DNA of 64,000 nucleotides from Lithobates sylvaticus (GCA_028564925.1 CM053026.1:597132161-597196160), one strand, 5' to 3'; shown: positions 21,328 to 33,065, numbered from the stretch's first letter. The notes: generated by a model from the sequence alone, not told the origin. A program made the numbers and translations.

Positions 21328-23679
21328 TTAAAGGGTTTGTCAACCCATATAAGACAAACTCTGCCAAACCCTCTATTAGAGTCTGGCAAAGAACACTGCA
21401 TTAGTATTTTGCAAAAACGAGTTTTGTGAATAACTATTTTGAGCTGTCTTCAGGCCGGTCACATGACTCACGGGCGGTGTATAGGATACTGCCGGAGGGG
21501 CCGTGATCTCCCTTTGACTTCAGCCGGGGAGATCACATGGCCGCTCAGCCTCCCCTGCAGTAACCCTGGAAACTGGCCGAGAGTCACGTGACCTGCCTGA
21601 AGACAGTGCTGATTCGTTATTTACAACGCTTGTTTTTATGAAAAGTGAATGCAATATGCTATGGCAGGATATCATAGAGGGGCTGGCAGTGTGCGTTTAC
21701 AGATTTTTAATTTTGCTAATAGTGTCGTTGGGCAGGGGCGGGGAAGGTGGAGACAGAGACACACAGACACTAGCTGACAGGCAGTAAGGAGGGGGGTGAG
21801 GGGGAGAGCAGAGAGCAGGGCAGCGTATGACGGAGGGACGCACTTTGACCACGGTGGTCATGGCTAGGGATGAGCCAAACACCCCCCTTTTCACATCCAG
21901 AACATGCGAACAGGCAAAATATTTATTTCGAACACACGAACACCGTTAAAGTCTATGGGACTCGAACGTGAAAAATCAAAAGTGCTAATTTTAAAGGCTA
22001 ATATGCAAGTTATTGTCATAAAAAGGGTTTGGGGACCTGGGTCCTGCTCCAGGGGACATGTATCAATGCAGAAAAAGTTTTTAAAACCGACCATGTACGG
22101 GTGACCCCGCCCCTCTGGCACATCGCGAGAAACCCCCGTTGCATCTGAGGGGCGGGGTCACCCGTACATGTCACAAGAGACCCCCGTTGCATCAGAGGGG
22201 GCGGGTCATTCTTACATGTCATTTTAAGAAATGTCATGCGAGTCGTAGGTCATTCTGCCGGGCGGCTCTTATGGAGGAGGCTGTATCATTCATTGATCGT
22301 AGAAGGATTACATCGCTGGAATTTTTTTCTGTTTTGTTTTTATTAAAGAACGTGTGCCAAGCTGTGTGTGTGTTTTTTTAACCTTTTTTGTCACTTTTTT
22401 GGGTGAAATGGTAGGAGTACAAATGTACACCATTACCGTTTCACACAGTGGGGGGCGGGATCTGGGAGCCCACTTTTGTTAAAGGGGGCTTCCAGATTCT
22501 GATAAGCCACCTGCCTGCAGACCCCCAAAACCACCGGGCAAGAGTTGTGGGGATTAGGCCCTTCTCCCCATCAACATGGGGACAAGGTGCTTTGAGGGGC
22601 TATCTCAAAGCACCCTCCCAATGTTGAGGGCATGTGGCCTGGTACGGTTCAGGAGGGGGGTTGCTCTCTCTTTTCCTGCGGCCTGACAGGTTGCGTGCTC
22701 GGATAAGGGTCTGGTATGGATTTTTGGGGGAACCCCACTCCATTTATTTTTTTATTTTGGCACGGGGTTCCCCTTAAAATCCATACCAGACCTGAAGTGT
22801 CTGGCATGGATTTTGAGGGGGACCCCTACGCCATTTTTTTTAAATTTGGTGCTGGGTTCCCCTTAATATCCATACCAGACCTGAAGGGCCTGGTAATGAA
22901 ATTTTGGGGGACCCCCACACACATTTTTTTTTTAATTTTGGTTCGGGGGTTCCCCTTAATATTCATACCAGACCCAAAGGGCCTGGTAATGGACTGGGAG
23001 GAATCCCCATGCCATTTTTTCAATGACTTTCATCTGTATTGCCAAGACCCAATAATTCATTATAGTCGCGAGTACTTATAAATTCCTTTTTTTTGCTTTA
23101 GAAATTACATTTTGTGCAGGGACTTTTCTAAACACGGTAAACATGCGTCCCTTTACAAGCATACTATAGACACCCCCAGGTATGAAATTTAAAGGAATAT
23201 TACACTTTTATTGTTTCATTTTAAGCATTATTAAAATCATTGCTCCCGAAAAAACTGATGTTTTTAAAACTTTTTTTTGCATTGATACATGTCCCCTGGG
23301 GCAGGACCCGGGTCCCCAAACACTTATTATGACAATAACTTGCATATTAGCTCCCATAGACTTTTAAAGGGTGTTCCGCGGCTTTCGAATTAGCAGAGAA
23401 CACCCCAAATTGTTCGCTATTCGGCGAACGGGCGAACAGCCAATCTTCGAGTCGAACTCATGTTCGACTCGAACAGACAGCCCATCCCTAGTCATGGCTC
23501 AGTAGCCATGATTTTCGTGGTCTGCTTAGAGAGGGGGATACAGGAAGTGGAGGGTTCAGGGGTTTTTTTTGTTACAGTTTAGAGGGGGGACGATTACACA
23601 GCACAAGAACTGTGCTGTTTAATCTGCTTTAAGGGACCAGGAAATCTATTTATATTTTTTGGGCTGACAAACGCTTTAA
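21328..23679. mobile_element. TTAA-flanked element (TTAAAGNGTTTGTCA ends), middle of the nest
   Basis: The left end TTAAAGGGTTTGTCA and right end, inverse of TTAAAGCGTTTGTCA, form a 15-bp terminal inverted repeat with one mismatch that includes TTAA. It is inserted in the palindromic MITE and carries the hAT-like element at 21,865. Net length without that insert is about 725 bp. No coding frame of note. Confidence 0.87.
21865..23490. mobile_element. Complete TAGGGATGAGC-family element, hAT-type 8-bp duplication
   Basis: The ends TAGGGATGAGC and the inverse of TAGGGATGGGC are flanked by a perfect 8-bp repeat GTCATGGC (21,857-21,864 and 23,491-23,498). This length of duplication points to hAT. 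The interior has 'GAACACCGTTAAAGTCTATGG', given here as two overlapping parts (GAACACCGTTAAAG, AAAGTCTATGG), a CpG-rich inverted block at 22,090-22,205, and several 'CCATACCAGACC' modules with poly-T/GGGG spacers at 22,690-23,010. Length 1,626 bp. No transposase, hence non-autonomous. Confidence 0.9.
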
Positions 23680-23769
23680 TTGAACAAGCTGCAGTTGGAA
23701 GTGAATTGGTTACTATGCAGAGCTGCACCAGATTCTGTGTACACCAGTTTTAGTAAATCTCCCACAGTG

Positions 23770-25140
23770 TGTGTGTGTAGTCCTCACCTTGCTGCATGTT
23801 AGTAGGTGAATCTGTGTATTCCATTAGAGTTTATATGCAACTCCTGTTATTCTAGTTAACCCTGTCTCTTCTGGTTTGGGATTCTTTAGCTAGTTTTGGC
23901 TCAGGGTTCAATAACCAGCATAGAACAGAGCCAGGCTAGGCATCCAATGGTAACTTGGTAGTTAAATATCAGGTTGCATGACAGATTAGAAGCTACTAGG
24001 GACTAAGGCATAGAGTAGGTAAGCTGACTCTGAGTCCCATTATCACACCACAGTTTCTGCTGGTGAGAAGCTATATTCCAGGCTTGTAGGAGTAGTCTTG
24101 GAGGATGTCCCTATCATTACTGGACTTGTCTTCAGGTCTTTGGCATCAAGACTTACTCTGAATCACTATCATCTTTAGGGGTCACTGCAACTGGACTGAA
24201 ATGCAACATTTATCTGGAGGTATCTTTATTAATAAATATATATACCCGAGTACATATGGACAATTGTACCAGGACTCCTGTTGTGCCCTTTGCTGATATT
24301 ATCTATTTGTACACTGGATTTGTGTACTATTAATAATCTTTCAATGTATAAAGCTCATAACATTTCTGACATGGTGCACATCTGTATACTTATGGTTAAT
24401 GTTCTATGCTGGCTGCATAAGTTCTTATGCGTCCTATTACTTTGAGGTTACTGGTTAACTTCCCAGGAAAGGAATCTGCTCTGTTCATAGAAGCCCTGTC
24501 CTCGGTGGGGGCACTGCCAACTTTTTTTTATCAAACTCACTCTTCCACTTAGAGAAGGTTCTGGTTCTCTTACTTACCTACAGGTTTAGTGCACTAACCT
24601 GTTTGAAGAGAGTCAGTTTTCATACCCCCCCCCCCCCCAAAAAGGGTGCCACAATAGTATTATCTTAATTAGTATAGCCATAACAGTATATTTCTATAAT
24701 TCTATATGACTATCAATTACTGCAATAGTGTATATTTTACCTTCGGTTTAGTTTCCATGTCAGGCCAATTGTTGATCCAAAAGGATAGGTAGGTTAGGTG
24801 TTAGTTGTAGGATATAGTGAGGGTTCTGTCCTTCTGCCATCTCCGGCACTAGCCCTGTACTCACCACTCACCATTTTTACTTGTAAACTCACAAACCCTT
24901 TCTGTGCAAAATAACAATGGCTGGCATATGACCTTCTGGGGAAAAAAATGTTGACTGAATACCTAATAGGGTGCTTGGCAAAGCTGGCAAGAAGATGCTG
25001 GGCTCATGCTCATGAGGATTATTTGTGGAAATTATTTTTTTCTGCTTCTGCAGCAGCACTACAGAGGTCTGTGTATCCGCCTTGGGGATAGCATCTTAAA
25101 ATCTTTGACCATTTCTCATAGTCAATATGCCAGGATTAGC
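23770..25140. other. No gene or element recognised
   Basis: Mixed sequence with a short C tract at about 24,629. No terminal repeats or coding motifs are visible. It could be host intergenic DNA. Confidence 0.4.
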
Positions 25141-25388
25141 TGAAAAGGAGGAGGAGGAAAAGGAGCATGAGCAGAATTAGAAAGGCAAAAGCCTGCTCTG
25201 CACCACTAAGGAGGAAAAGGGAGCATGAGCAGTACAATAAAGAAAGTGGGTAATCCGCCCCATTGAGGAAGAGGAGGAAAAGGTCACATTAACACTTGGC
25301 AAATGGCTGTTATCAGCCCTCAAATGAAGGGGAGGAGAAAAATGCCACATTTGCAGTCCCAAAAGATGTCTGAATTGTGCAACCTTAA

Positions 25389-25820
25389 TGCCCCGTACAC
25401 ACGGTCCGATTATCGTACGAAAAAAGTCGCTTTCGGACAGATCGTTCGATAATCTGATCGTTAGTACGCAGCTTTCGACAGCCGATCACGATAGTCCTTC
25501 CAACCAAATCCGAAGGGACAAACAGGAAAACTTTGGTTGGACGACAGCCCATCGTACGACAATCGTGTAATCAGTACAGTATTCGTCCGTTAAAAGTCGT
25601 TCGACAAGCACCACGCATGATCGGAAACACGAAAATAACCCAGAACCCGGACATCATTTCCGATACGTAGCTACGCACGCCGAAAGTTTTTTTCGGAATC
25701 GTACGACGGAAATCGTAACTACATTAAGCACTTTTTGCACTGTTGTATACGATATTGGTGTTTTAAACAACAGAAATCGTACGATCTGTCGTACGATAAT
25801 CGGACCGTGTGTACGGGGCA
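25389..25820. mobile_element. PIF/Harbinger-like MITE, 432 bp, TAA duplication
   Basis: Ends TGCCCCGTACACACGGTCCG and its inverse are nearly perfect. TAA is present at 25,386-25,388 and 25,821-25,823. The interior uses 'CGTACGA' and 'CGATAATC' palindromes, marking a subfamily different from the TCGGAAAATCCGAC copies. Confidence 0.9.
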
Positions 25821-26055
25821 TAAGGAGAAAGAGAAGAGGGAGGAGGAAGAAAAGTATGGATTGGCAGCACTTAAAAAAAGTGGCTGCTGTGTGTCCTTGA
25901 TGGGGAAGTAAAATCTGCATTAGGAGTTTAAACAAATAGCTGAAATGCAACCCTTTAAAGAGAAGGTGGAAGAAAGGGTCAGATTAGCAGGACAAAAAAA
26001 AAAGAATTAGAATGGAAGGAGGAGGAGGAAACGGGAAACATTAGCAGCACTCTAA

Positions 26056-26481
26056 TGCGGCGTACACACGGTCGGAATTTCAGATGAAAACAGTCCGATG
26101 GGAGCTTTTCATCGGATTTTCCGACCGTGTGTATGCCCAACGGTCTTTTTCTGTCGGAATTTCCAACGGACTTTGGATTGAGAACCTGTTCTCAATTTTT
26201 CCGACGGAAAACCTTTCTATCGGATTTTCCGATCGTGTGTATGCAATTCCGACACGCAAAATTCCGACACATGCTCGGAAACAATTCGACGCATGCTCGG
26301 AAGCATTAAACTTCCCTTTTATAGTGCTGTCGAACGTGTTTTATGCCGCTGTGTTATTGACCGTCGGAATTTGGTGTGATCGTGTGTAGGCAACACAGCT
26401 TGAGCGGAATTCCGTCGGAATTCAGTCGGAAAAAACGTCAGAGTTTTTTCCGACGAGAATTCCGATCGTGTGTACGCGGCA
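26056..26481. mobile_element. PIF/Harbinger-like MITE, 426 bp, TAA duplication
   Basis: Ends TGCGGCGTACACACGGTCGG and the inverse of TGCCGCGTACACACGATCGG, with TAA at 26,053-26,055 and 26,482-26,484. Multiple inner 'TCGGAATTCCGA'-type palindromes. No coding capacity, and the 101-residue frame over it is a shadow. Confidence 0.9.
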
Positions 26482-26540
26482 TAAAAGAAAGTAGCTGCTA
26501 TGTGCAGTTGAGGTGGAGGAGTGCATGGCTTTTGCTGCTG

Positions 26541-27452
26541 ACTTATCTTATTAAGATGCTGCTCAAGCTCGTTAATGCATAGCCATCAGTTTCTTCATGT
26601 ATGTGTTGCCCAAATCGCTAGTACTTTTACCATTGCTGATAAACAGCAGGCAGAGGCTGCAGAACACAATTACAATGTCAGAAATAGAGATGTCAAAAAG
26701 GCCCACACTGAAGAGCTCTTCGTGCTATCTAATTAACTATAAACTTTTCAATAGCTGTTACATCTGCTGTGGCTCCTACTTCTATCACACAATTCTGGCC
26801 TATTGCCAATGGATGGAAAAAAATCCAGTTTCACAGCCAAAATTATCTAAAAAAAGCCCCTTTTCCCAAATTGTAATGAATCAGATAAGGGAGTTCCTCC
26901 TGTTAAGCCAAAGACTCAAAGACACAATAAAGATGGAGTCTGTTTTTTTGTTTTTTTTGCACATTTGCCCATCCCTAGTCCTAAAGCATGAGTCACGGGC
27001 AGTAGAATATTATATTTTTAAATTATTATTCTTTTTTTTTTTTATTAACACGCATTCAAAAACAAGGTCTGATTCAGACAATTATTACAAACAATTACCG
27101 GTATATATGAAGTAAATATATGCCCTCAGTCTGGATCTTGTGTAATAAATGAGAACAGATAATGGAAACTGTGGATATACTCTTGGGAGCATTTTGTTCT
27201 AATTATGTAATGCTATTATATTGCTATTATTTAGGGCATTAAAATGTTGCTTCAGCTTATACAAATAATGCAATAAGCTTGCTATATGCAAGACAGACCA
27301 GCAAGGAGGTGTGAGCAATCTGGATGCCTTGGTCCTGTAGTCCTTTCAGTAATCAATTAAGCAAAAAACTTCTGGCAAAATGTATTAATAAATAAGCTAC
27401 AAGGATAGCTACATACTAGTATCTGCACTTTACAGAAAATATACTAATTTAT
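26541..27452. other. No confident gene
   Basis: A plus frame of 172 residues (26,597-27,115) lacks any recognisable domain and runs into a poly-T derived Phe tract, so I do not call it a gene. The remainder is AT-rich and featureless to the eye. Confidence 0.4.
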
Positions 27453-28538
27453 CAGGGCTCAAGTCCTGCAGGAACGCATGGGAACGGAGTTCCTGTACTT
27501 TTTCCACAACAGGAACTTAGTTCCCGTTAGCAGCCGTGTCGCAAGACTTTGAAGTATGCAAGCTGTGTGGCAGGTGCTACACCAGCAGCTGCCGACACAG
27601 CTCGCAATAGTAAGTGCCGCACACCTGACCATTCAGGAATTGCCAGTAGGGGGCCCCATGACAGCTTCCGCTTCGATCAACCTGTCAATCACAGCTAGCT
27701 GACAGGTAGATCAGGTCCCTGCTGCTAAGAGATTGTATTTAGTCAGACCTCTCGTGATGTGCTCCTCCCCGCCGGACCCTCCTGATTTTCTGTCTCCTCA
27801 TCCCCCCCCCAGTCTCCTGCATACTTTCTCTGTGTGTCCCGCTGAATCCCCCCCTCCTCTATCTTCAGTGCCATATGATGAGAGAACCCAGAGGAGGAGC
27901 ACAGCTATTCTGCTCACTATTCTGCTCACAGGACATGCAGGGAGAGAGGTAAGCTGAGGGAGGGACATCAGTTTGGGGTGGTAAGCTGAGCACAATACCT
28001 GGCAAAGTTTAATGCCAAGAGGGAAGTTTATGTGGAAATATGTGAAGGGTTGGAATAGCAGCGAGTGTGTGTTGGAGCCCTGCAGAGTTTGCAGCCCCCC
28101 GAGCTAACATATATCTCCTAAGCAGGAACACATCACTATCTCCCCAAGCATCTGTCCAGATAATGTGAAGTACATTTATGACCTTTCCGTTTAACTCTGT
28201 GTTATCCAAAGTCTGTTCAATGAAAAGTGTAAACTCACCACATAAACACTCTATATACAAAATAACATTCCCCAATAAAGATCAGAACATGATGCTCACA
28301 TTTGCATGGAAGCACAATTGAATGAATGCTGATTATTCAGAGAATTACCATATTTATTGAGGATTGTCTTTTTTTTATGTACTAACAGTTAAGCTTCATA
28401 CACACAATACGAAATTTGGATGAAAAATACCACTTTTGAAGCGTTCGTGCATATGAGCGTATCATTTTTTTTTTTTTGGTGGGCGAGTGGATCTTGGGTG
28501 GGAGTTCCCTCACTTTTTTCCCCAGGACTTGACCCCTG
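27453..28538. mobile_element. hAT element with perfect 8-bp duplication (1,086 bp)
   Basis: The ends CAGGGCTCAAGTCCTG and the inverse of CAGGGGTCAAGTCCTG give a 16-bp terminal repeat with one mismatch. TAATTTAT occurs immediately outside both ends (27,445-27,452 and 28,539-28,546), the 8-bp duplication expected of hAT. 'GGAACGGAGTTCCTG' and 'GGGAGTTCCCT' form inner inverted blocks. No transposase frame is visible. A decayed MITE piece lies inside near its right end. Confidence 0.9.
28391..28470. mobile_element. Decayed TAA-type MITE piece inside the hAT element
   Basis: 'TTAAGCTTCATACACACAAT' resembles the left end of the CATACACACGG MITEs. 'GTTCGTGCATATGAGCGTA' could be a worn right end. 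The core is missing. Tentative. Confidence 0.45.
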
Positions 28539-28546
28539 TAATTTAT

Positions 28547-29992
28547 GTCAGTTTTCCTGAGATATAAATGTTCCCAAATAATTATTACCAGCAAAGCATA
28601 ATCCAATCCAGCAGTGGACCCAGATGTTTGTAAATTAAAATAGGAAATATAAATGTGTTGTGTAGCCAGGGAGCTTGGCTAAGAATAGTTAGAGAAACAC
28701 TGTCTCCAGCTGCTCTCTGTGGCTGCTGCCCTGAGGTACTGAACTTGTTAACAGCTATATCAGCAAGAGGAGGGAGCTGCTGAGCACTAAGAGTTCAATA
28801 GACTGAGTCAGGCAGCACTGCACCATGGGAACTGTAGTCCAGGGGAGAAAGACTCTACTGTAATTAAGAGTGGTAATTTTGAACTGCATTTCCCAGAGGG
28901 AGATTGCCAGGAGGAGGCAATTTTAACAGCCTGCATTTTCACAGCCTGTAGAGGACACAGCTTTCTTTTGACACAATGGAGCCTGGCTAGTGCACATCGC
29001 ACCACCACTGCTGCATAATGGCAACCTGAGCAGGATTTAGAGTGCTGAGTCCAGGTTTTCTGCCAGACAGAGTCACCTGGGATCAGAGCAGAGTTGTGAC
29101 TAATTGGTGCGTGTAACCAGATGGTGAGCTACAATATCACTTGGACTTATTGAGCTGCTGCTGCAGGGATTTACTATCTCCTCTAGAGAGACTGAGCCCT
29201 TTAGGAACTGACCATACTGTAACATACCTGGTGGTGGAGCCTGACGTGACTTCTTACACCTCTGGCTCAGGAACCTGGTATAGTGACAGGGGCACCTGAA
29301 CACACAGTGGAAGAGTGCCTGACTAATCTTCTGTTGCAGCATGTGAAAGAGCAGTACAGCAGCGTTTCTGAAGAGTTGGCTGTGCGTTGCTGAGGAACAG
29401 TTGTGGATAAACAGAAGGAGCAGGCAGAGATGAAATCCAAAAACAAGCCAGGGGTTGGTACAAGCAACGTTCAGGCAGAGTCATGAGCAGATCAAGTCGG
29501 TAACAGGGAGTCAGCACAGGGACAGGTAGCAAGTATTCAAGAAACATAATAGAACAAACAGCAAGGACCTAAGGCCAAGTGTAGTTTAAATAGCGAATGC
29601 GCACCTGCAAATTGGCCACGGACCAATCTTCTATGAAAGGTAATACACCTTTCCTGATATATACAGCCATCTAGTAACCTTATTGCTGTCTACAGGCTGG
29701 ACTAGGACTATTTTCTGTGCACCAACGCAACAACTGGGGTCCAATGCTAGAAGAGTTAGGACTAAAGACTGTCCCTTTGAGTTGTTACACAGAGACCTTC
29801 CCCTATTGCTTATGTTAAGAGATACCTCTCAAGGGACATTGCACCATATACTAGCACTTTTCCTAAAGTGCACTCTAGACTAGTTGTAGTATTGGTAATA
29901 ATATTGTAGTTAATGCGTGTGCACTGTTTATTGGTGACCTTGCTGTGTTAATTCCAGTCTAGCGGTATTGAACTTTATTCTAAATTAACTTG
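28547..29992. other. Left outer flank of the palindrome; no gene recognised
   Basis: The sequence from 28,640 to 29,560 has 'GGGAACTGTAGTCCAGGGG' and 'TTTGAACTGCATTTCCCAGAG' but no paired ends that I can demonstrate. Immediately outside the arm (29,880-29,992) it shows no match to the sequence outside the right arm. Confidence 0.4.
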
Positions 29993-30693
29993 CCATTTTG
30001 ATTATACTGTCTAGTGGACTGTGTCTGAACCTCCCTTCTGCATGTTCATTTATGCTCAAACCACCATTTATTCTAACCCAGGCCAATACATTGAATTAAT
30101 TTACCACTAAACTTGTCTATTTCCTGGTACTAGTTTACAACCAAGTTAAAGGTATTTACACTTGTGTTTCTATAAGTGTTTGCAGTAATGTTAACATAAA
30201 CAGGTGTGTCAAAGAGCCTGAGCTTGTTCTTGTAGTCAGGGTGCAGAACAGAGAACTCAAATTGCCAAGCTCCTTTGGATGCAGTGCTACAATTTTTTAC
30301 TTTTAACATTTTTTATCTGGTAAATATATTAATAATATTGTTATTCATAATGAGGGACAATGTTAGGGATAACGTTCCTGTTCGGGTTTACCATGGGTTC
30401 ACAGTGAATGCAGTATGGTTGAGGTCCCCAGTGAATTAAAGTGGAATTTTGCCGGTTTGTATTATTTGTTACCATAATGCATTCCAAGGCATTTAAACTT
30501 AGATCAGCTTGCTTAAATGGGCCAATAAGAGGGCCTTTGTTATATGCTAGCCCCTTCGCTATAAAATAGTGGGTTCCTAGCAGCCATTTTTCAGTGTATG
30601 TTGGAGCAGTTTAAGGAGAACACACAGTCTATACGTGTTAGTCTGCAACTGTTAAAAAGTTACATGGTTAGTCTGGTTGAAAAAAAACCCACT

Positions 30694-30856
30694 AAGGGCC
30701 CTTTCACACAGGCTTTCCGACAGGTCCGCCTGTTAGTTTTATTAGGACCTGATCGGACGCTCCAGTCACCCATATGGAGCTGCGGATGTCAGTGGTGACA
30801 TGTCTGCTGATATCCGCCGATATCCAATCCTGTCCTTGAAAATCCAGACGGATCCA
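30694..30856. mobile_element. GGGCCCTTTCACACAGG MITE, half (left arm)
   Basis: AAGGGCCCTTTCACACAGGC and the following 150 bp match the right-arm copy 60,820-60,981 in reverse complement. The other half, and about 0.3 kb of neighbouring DNA present in the right arm, are missing here, with the join at 'CAGACGGAT' and 'CCAGAGG'. Confidence 0.82.
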
Positions 30857-31000
30857 GAGGGGGCTAGGCATCATCCTGTGGATCATGGACCGGAGAACAT
30901 TTTTTTTTTTTTATTCTGTTTGGTGGGAGCAGTGGTTTCCTTTAAATAATTTGCCTGGTGGATGCCCTGAAACTTCCTGTGAAGTGGTGCATCTATTATC

Positions 31001-31385
31001 TACACTCACCGCCCACTTTATCAGGGAAACCTATTTAATTGCTTGGAAACACAAATTGCTAATCAGCCAATCACATGGCAGCAACTCAATGCGATTAGGC
31101 ATCTAGACGTTGCTAAGACGACTTGCTGAAGTTCAAACCGAACATCAGAATGGGAAAGAAAGGGGATTTATGTGACTTTGAACGTGGCACGGTTGTTGGT
31201 GCCGGACGCCTGGTCTGAGTAATTTAAAAACTGCTGATCTATTGAAATTTTCACGAACATCCATCTCTAGGGTTTACAGAGAATGGTCCTAAAAAAGAGA
31301 AAATATCCAATGAGTGGCAGTTGTGTGGACAAAAATGCCTGGTTGATGTCAAAAGTCAGAGGAGAATGGGCAGACAATATAGTGT
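31001..31385 (+). mobile_element. Tc1-like element 5' part (lineage B)
   Basis: It starts TACACTCACCGCCCACTTTA. From about 31,151 it encodes the start of a Tc1 transposase: 'MGKKGDLCDFERGTVVGA' and, after stops, 'SLGFTENG' followed by 'KKRKYPMSGSCVDKNAW'. These correspond to the helix-turn-helix region of the family that begins MGKKGDLSDFERG. Everything beyond is lost in a TA microsatellite. Right-arm counterpart: 59,083-59,362, which is shorter by roughly 90 bp. Confidence 0.82.
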
Positions 31386-31435
31386 ATCAATCGATAGATA
31401 GATATTATATATACTGTATAAATAAATAAATATAA

Positions 31436-31486
<51 letters not shown>

Positions 31487-31493
31487 ATATATC

Positions 31494-31560
<67 letters not shown>
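31386..31560. repeat. TA/TG microsatellite (left arm)
   Basis: TA repeats with a GTGTGTGT stretch at about 31,521-31,540. In the right arm the equivalent site is split by a Tc1 element (57,381-59,001). Confidence 0.95.
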
Positions 31561-31561
<1 letters not shown>

Positions 31562-32230
31562 AACAATGGTAAAAATTGCGCTAAAAATTAAAGTCCATAT
31601 GTGAAACAAATTAATAATTCATAAAAAAATATAAAAAGAGTCCACATTTAGTGTAATAAAGTGACTGTTTCCATGATAATGTCCATCATCCATCACCAAG
31701 AAATCCCAGTGAATACACCCCCAGCTGTAGAAACTGCTTACCAGGTCCAATAGACCCCCTGGGGGGGTCAATAAACGCCTGTGGCTTAAAGCCAAGCCGT
31801 GGCCTTTCTCCACATCCCAGGATCTCTCCGCACTCCAGATGGCAATCAATGTATATGGGTAGGAGTTAGGCACTGAAAAGAAACCAAAGGCTCCACATAG
31901 TATAAAATCCTTAGGTTTTCTGGATTGACAAAAATCTCACTCACAACAATTAGTAAAAAGCGCCTTCAATTTGGAGTGTCGGCCAGCACACTACCAAAAT
32001 AACCTGTCCTTCGGACACGAGAAGAGAGAGATAGTGACGTCAGCACGTCGCTCCGTCCTATGCGTTCCATCATAAATTATGTCATCCTGGGGCACGGCGG
32101 TGTACCGCGTCACTATCTTAAATACACAAACAGCCAAGCCTCGCTCTGAGCCTCAGCCAGCCAAATCAATGGCATACACTCGAGTGTGTAAATCTGTGTG
32201 CAATCCAATTAAACAACAAAAACATTGCTT
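31561..32230 (-). mobile_element. Penelope-like end repeat with decayed hammerhead motif (left arm)
   Basis: On the minus strand the order is TATTTAAGATAGTGACG, a hammerhead-like relic (32,055-32,090), GACGTGCTGACGTCAC (CRE-like), and then a long untranslated tract ending 'TAGCGCAATTTTTACC' at 31,566-31,582. Other end repeats in the window finish on the same GCGC theme (41,265; 44,610). Assignment to Penelope-like elements rests on the hammerhead motif and the nearby Penelope reverse transcriptase on the same strand, and is an inference. Confidence 0.5.
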
Positions 32231-32699
32231 CGAATACCACATTATATTAAGGGATCCTTCCCATATAGCCAGTAGGGCATAATATTCATTAAATAATGGC
32301 TAGCAAGTTAACCAATACGTATATTTAATTCAATCCAGATATTGAAACACAGACGGCCTTAGGCTCAGAACTAAGCTTACATTCACATATTGCTAACATG
32401 ATTAACAACAAATATATGATTTAATAAATAAAACTAATTCTCTCAACAAAGAAATTTATAAATATATAGCAAATGGCATTTCTCCACAGGAAATGTCAAA
32501 AAATAGATTGTAAGTTTTACCACTCATTATCTCCACAGAGTGACCTCTAGTGGAAAAAAATAAAAAAGATCCCACCCACCGGCCAATTAAATGTCCACAG
32601 AAGGAATCCTTCAAATCAAATCTATTTAAACTGTCAAAGGCAATAAAATAATATAAAAACCAAACAAATTGAGAAAAACATGTGCCGCAGCACTAATTC

Positions 32700-33065
32700 T
32701 AATACACAAATCTTAAAAAATGCCTCATCTGTGCTCATCAATGTAGCCTCACCTGTGTTCATCAATGCAGCCTCAACTGTGCCCATCAATGCAGCCTCAC
32801 CTGTGCCCATCAATGCAGCCTCACCTGTGCCCATCAATGCAGCCTTACCTGTGTCCACCAATGTTGCCTGCCCCGTGTCCACCAATGCAGCCTGCCCTTG
32901 TACACTAATGCAGCCTACCTGTGTCCATCATGCAGCCTACCTGTGTCCACCATGCATCCTATCTGTGACTACCATGCAGCCTACCTGTGACCACCATGCA
33001 GCCTGCCTGTGTCCACTATGCAGCCTACCTGTGTCCACTATGCAGCCTACCTGTGTCCATCATGC
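32700..33065. repeat. 24-bp minisatellite (left arm)
   Basis: Units of the type CATCAATGCAGCCTCACCTG run from about 32,735, then shorten to a 21-bp form CCATCATGCAGCCTACCTG. Right-arm counterpart: 56,165-56,540. The frame of 141 residues (INAASPVP repeats) is a shadow of the array. Confidence 0.93.

Larger units (their letters stand above)
21242..23762. mobile_element. Palindromic MITE (GGGGAGATTTACTAAAAC), outermost of a three-level nest
   Basis: The ends GGGGAGATTTACTAAAACTA and the inverse GTTTTAGTAAATCTCC are paired. Long inverted similarity continues inward ('GAATCTGGTGCAGCTGTGCA' against 'TGCACCAGATTCTG'). CACAGTG flanks both sides (21,235-21,241 and 23,763-23,769). Without its insert the element is only about 170 bp. 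It is a common amphibian palindromic MITE. A degenerate relative lies at about 40,995-41,130. Confidence 0.85.
25141..26540. repeat. Purine-rich degenerate tandem repeat, split by two MITEs
   Basis: Blocks such as 'GAGGAGGAGGAAAAGGAGCA', 'GGAGGAAAAGGGAGCATGAG' and 'GAAGGAGGAGGAGGAAACGG' recur with loose spacing of roughly 80-130 bp, each followed by 'TTAGCAG', 'CATTAGCAGCACT' or similar. The array is interrupted at TAA sites by the MITEs at 25,389 and 26,056. Confidence 0.6.

Noticed and set aside
26597-27115. 172-residue plus-strand frame as a possible host gene
   Set aside because: No recognisable domain, a homopolymer-derived Phe tract near the end, and no splice or promoter evidence that I can support.
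28640-29560. Possible LTR-like sequence outside the left arm
   Set aside because: I could not find paired repeats, a primer-binding site or any coding remnant, so no element is called.
30361-30690. TATA-like GCTATAAAATAG with neighbouring sequence as a host promoter or LTR
   Set aside because: The block order recurs at 5,290-5,500, so it is a dispersed repeat; no paired terminal copy or gene follows.
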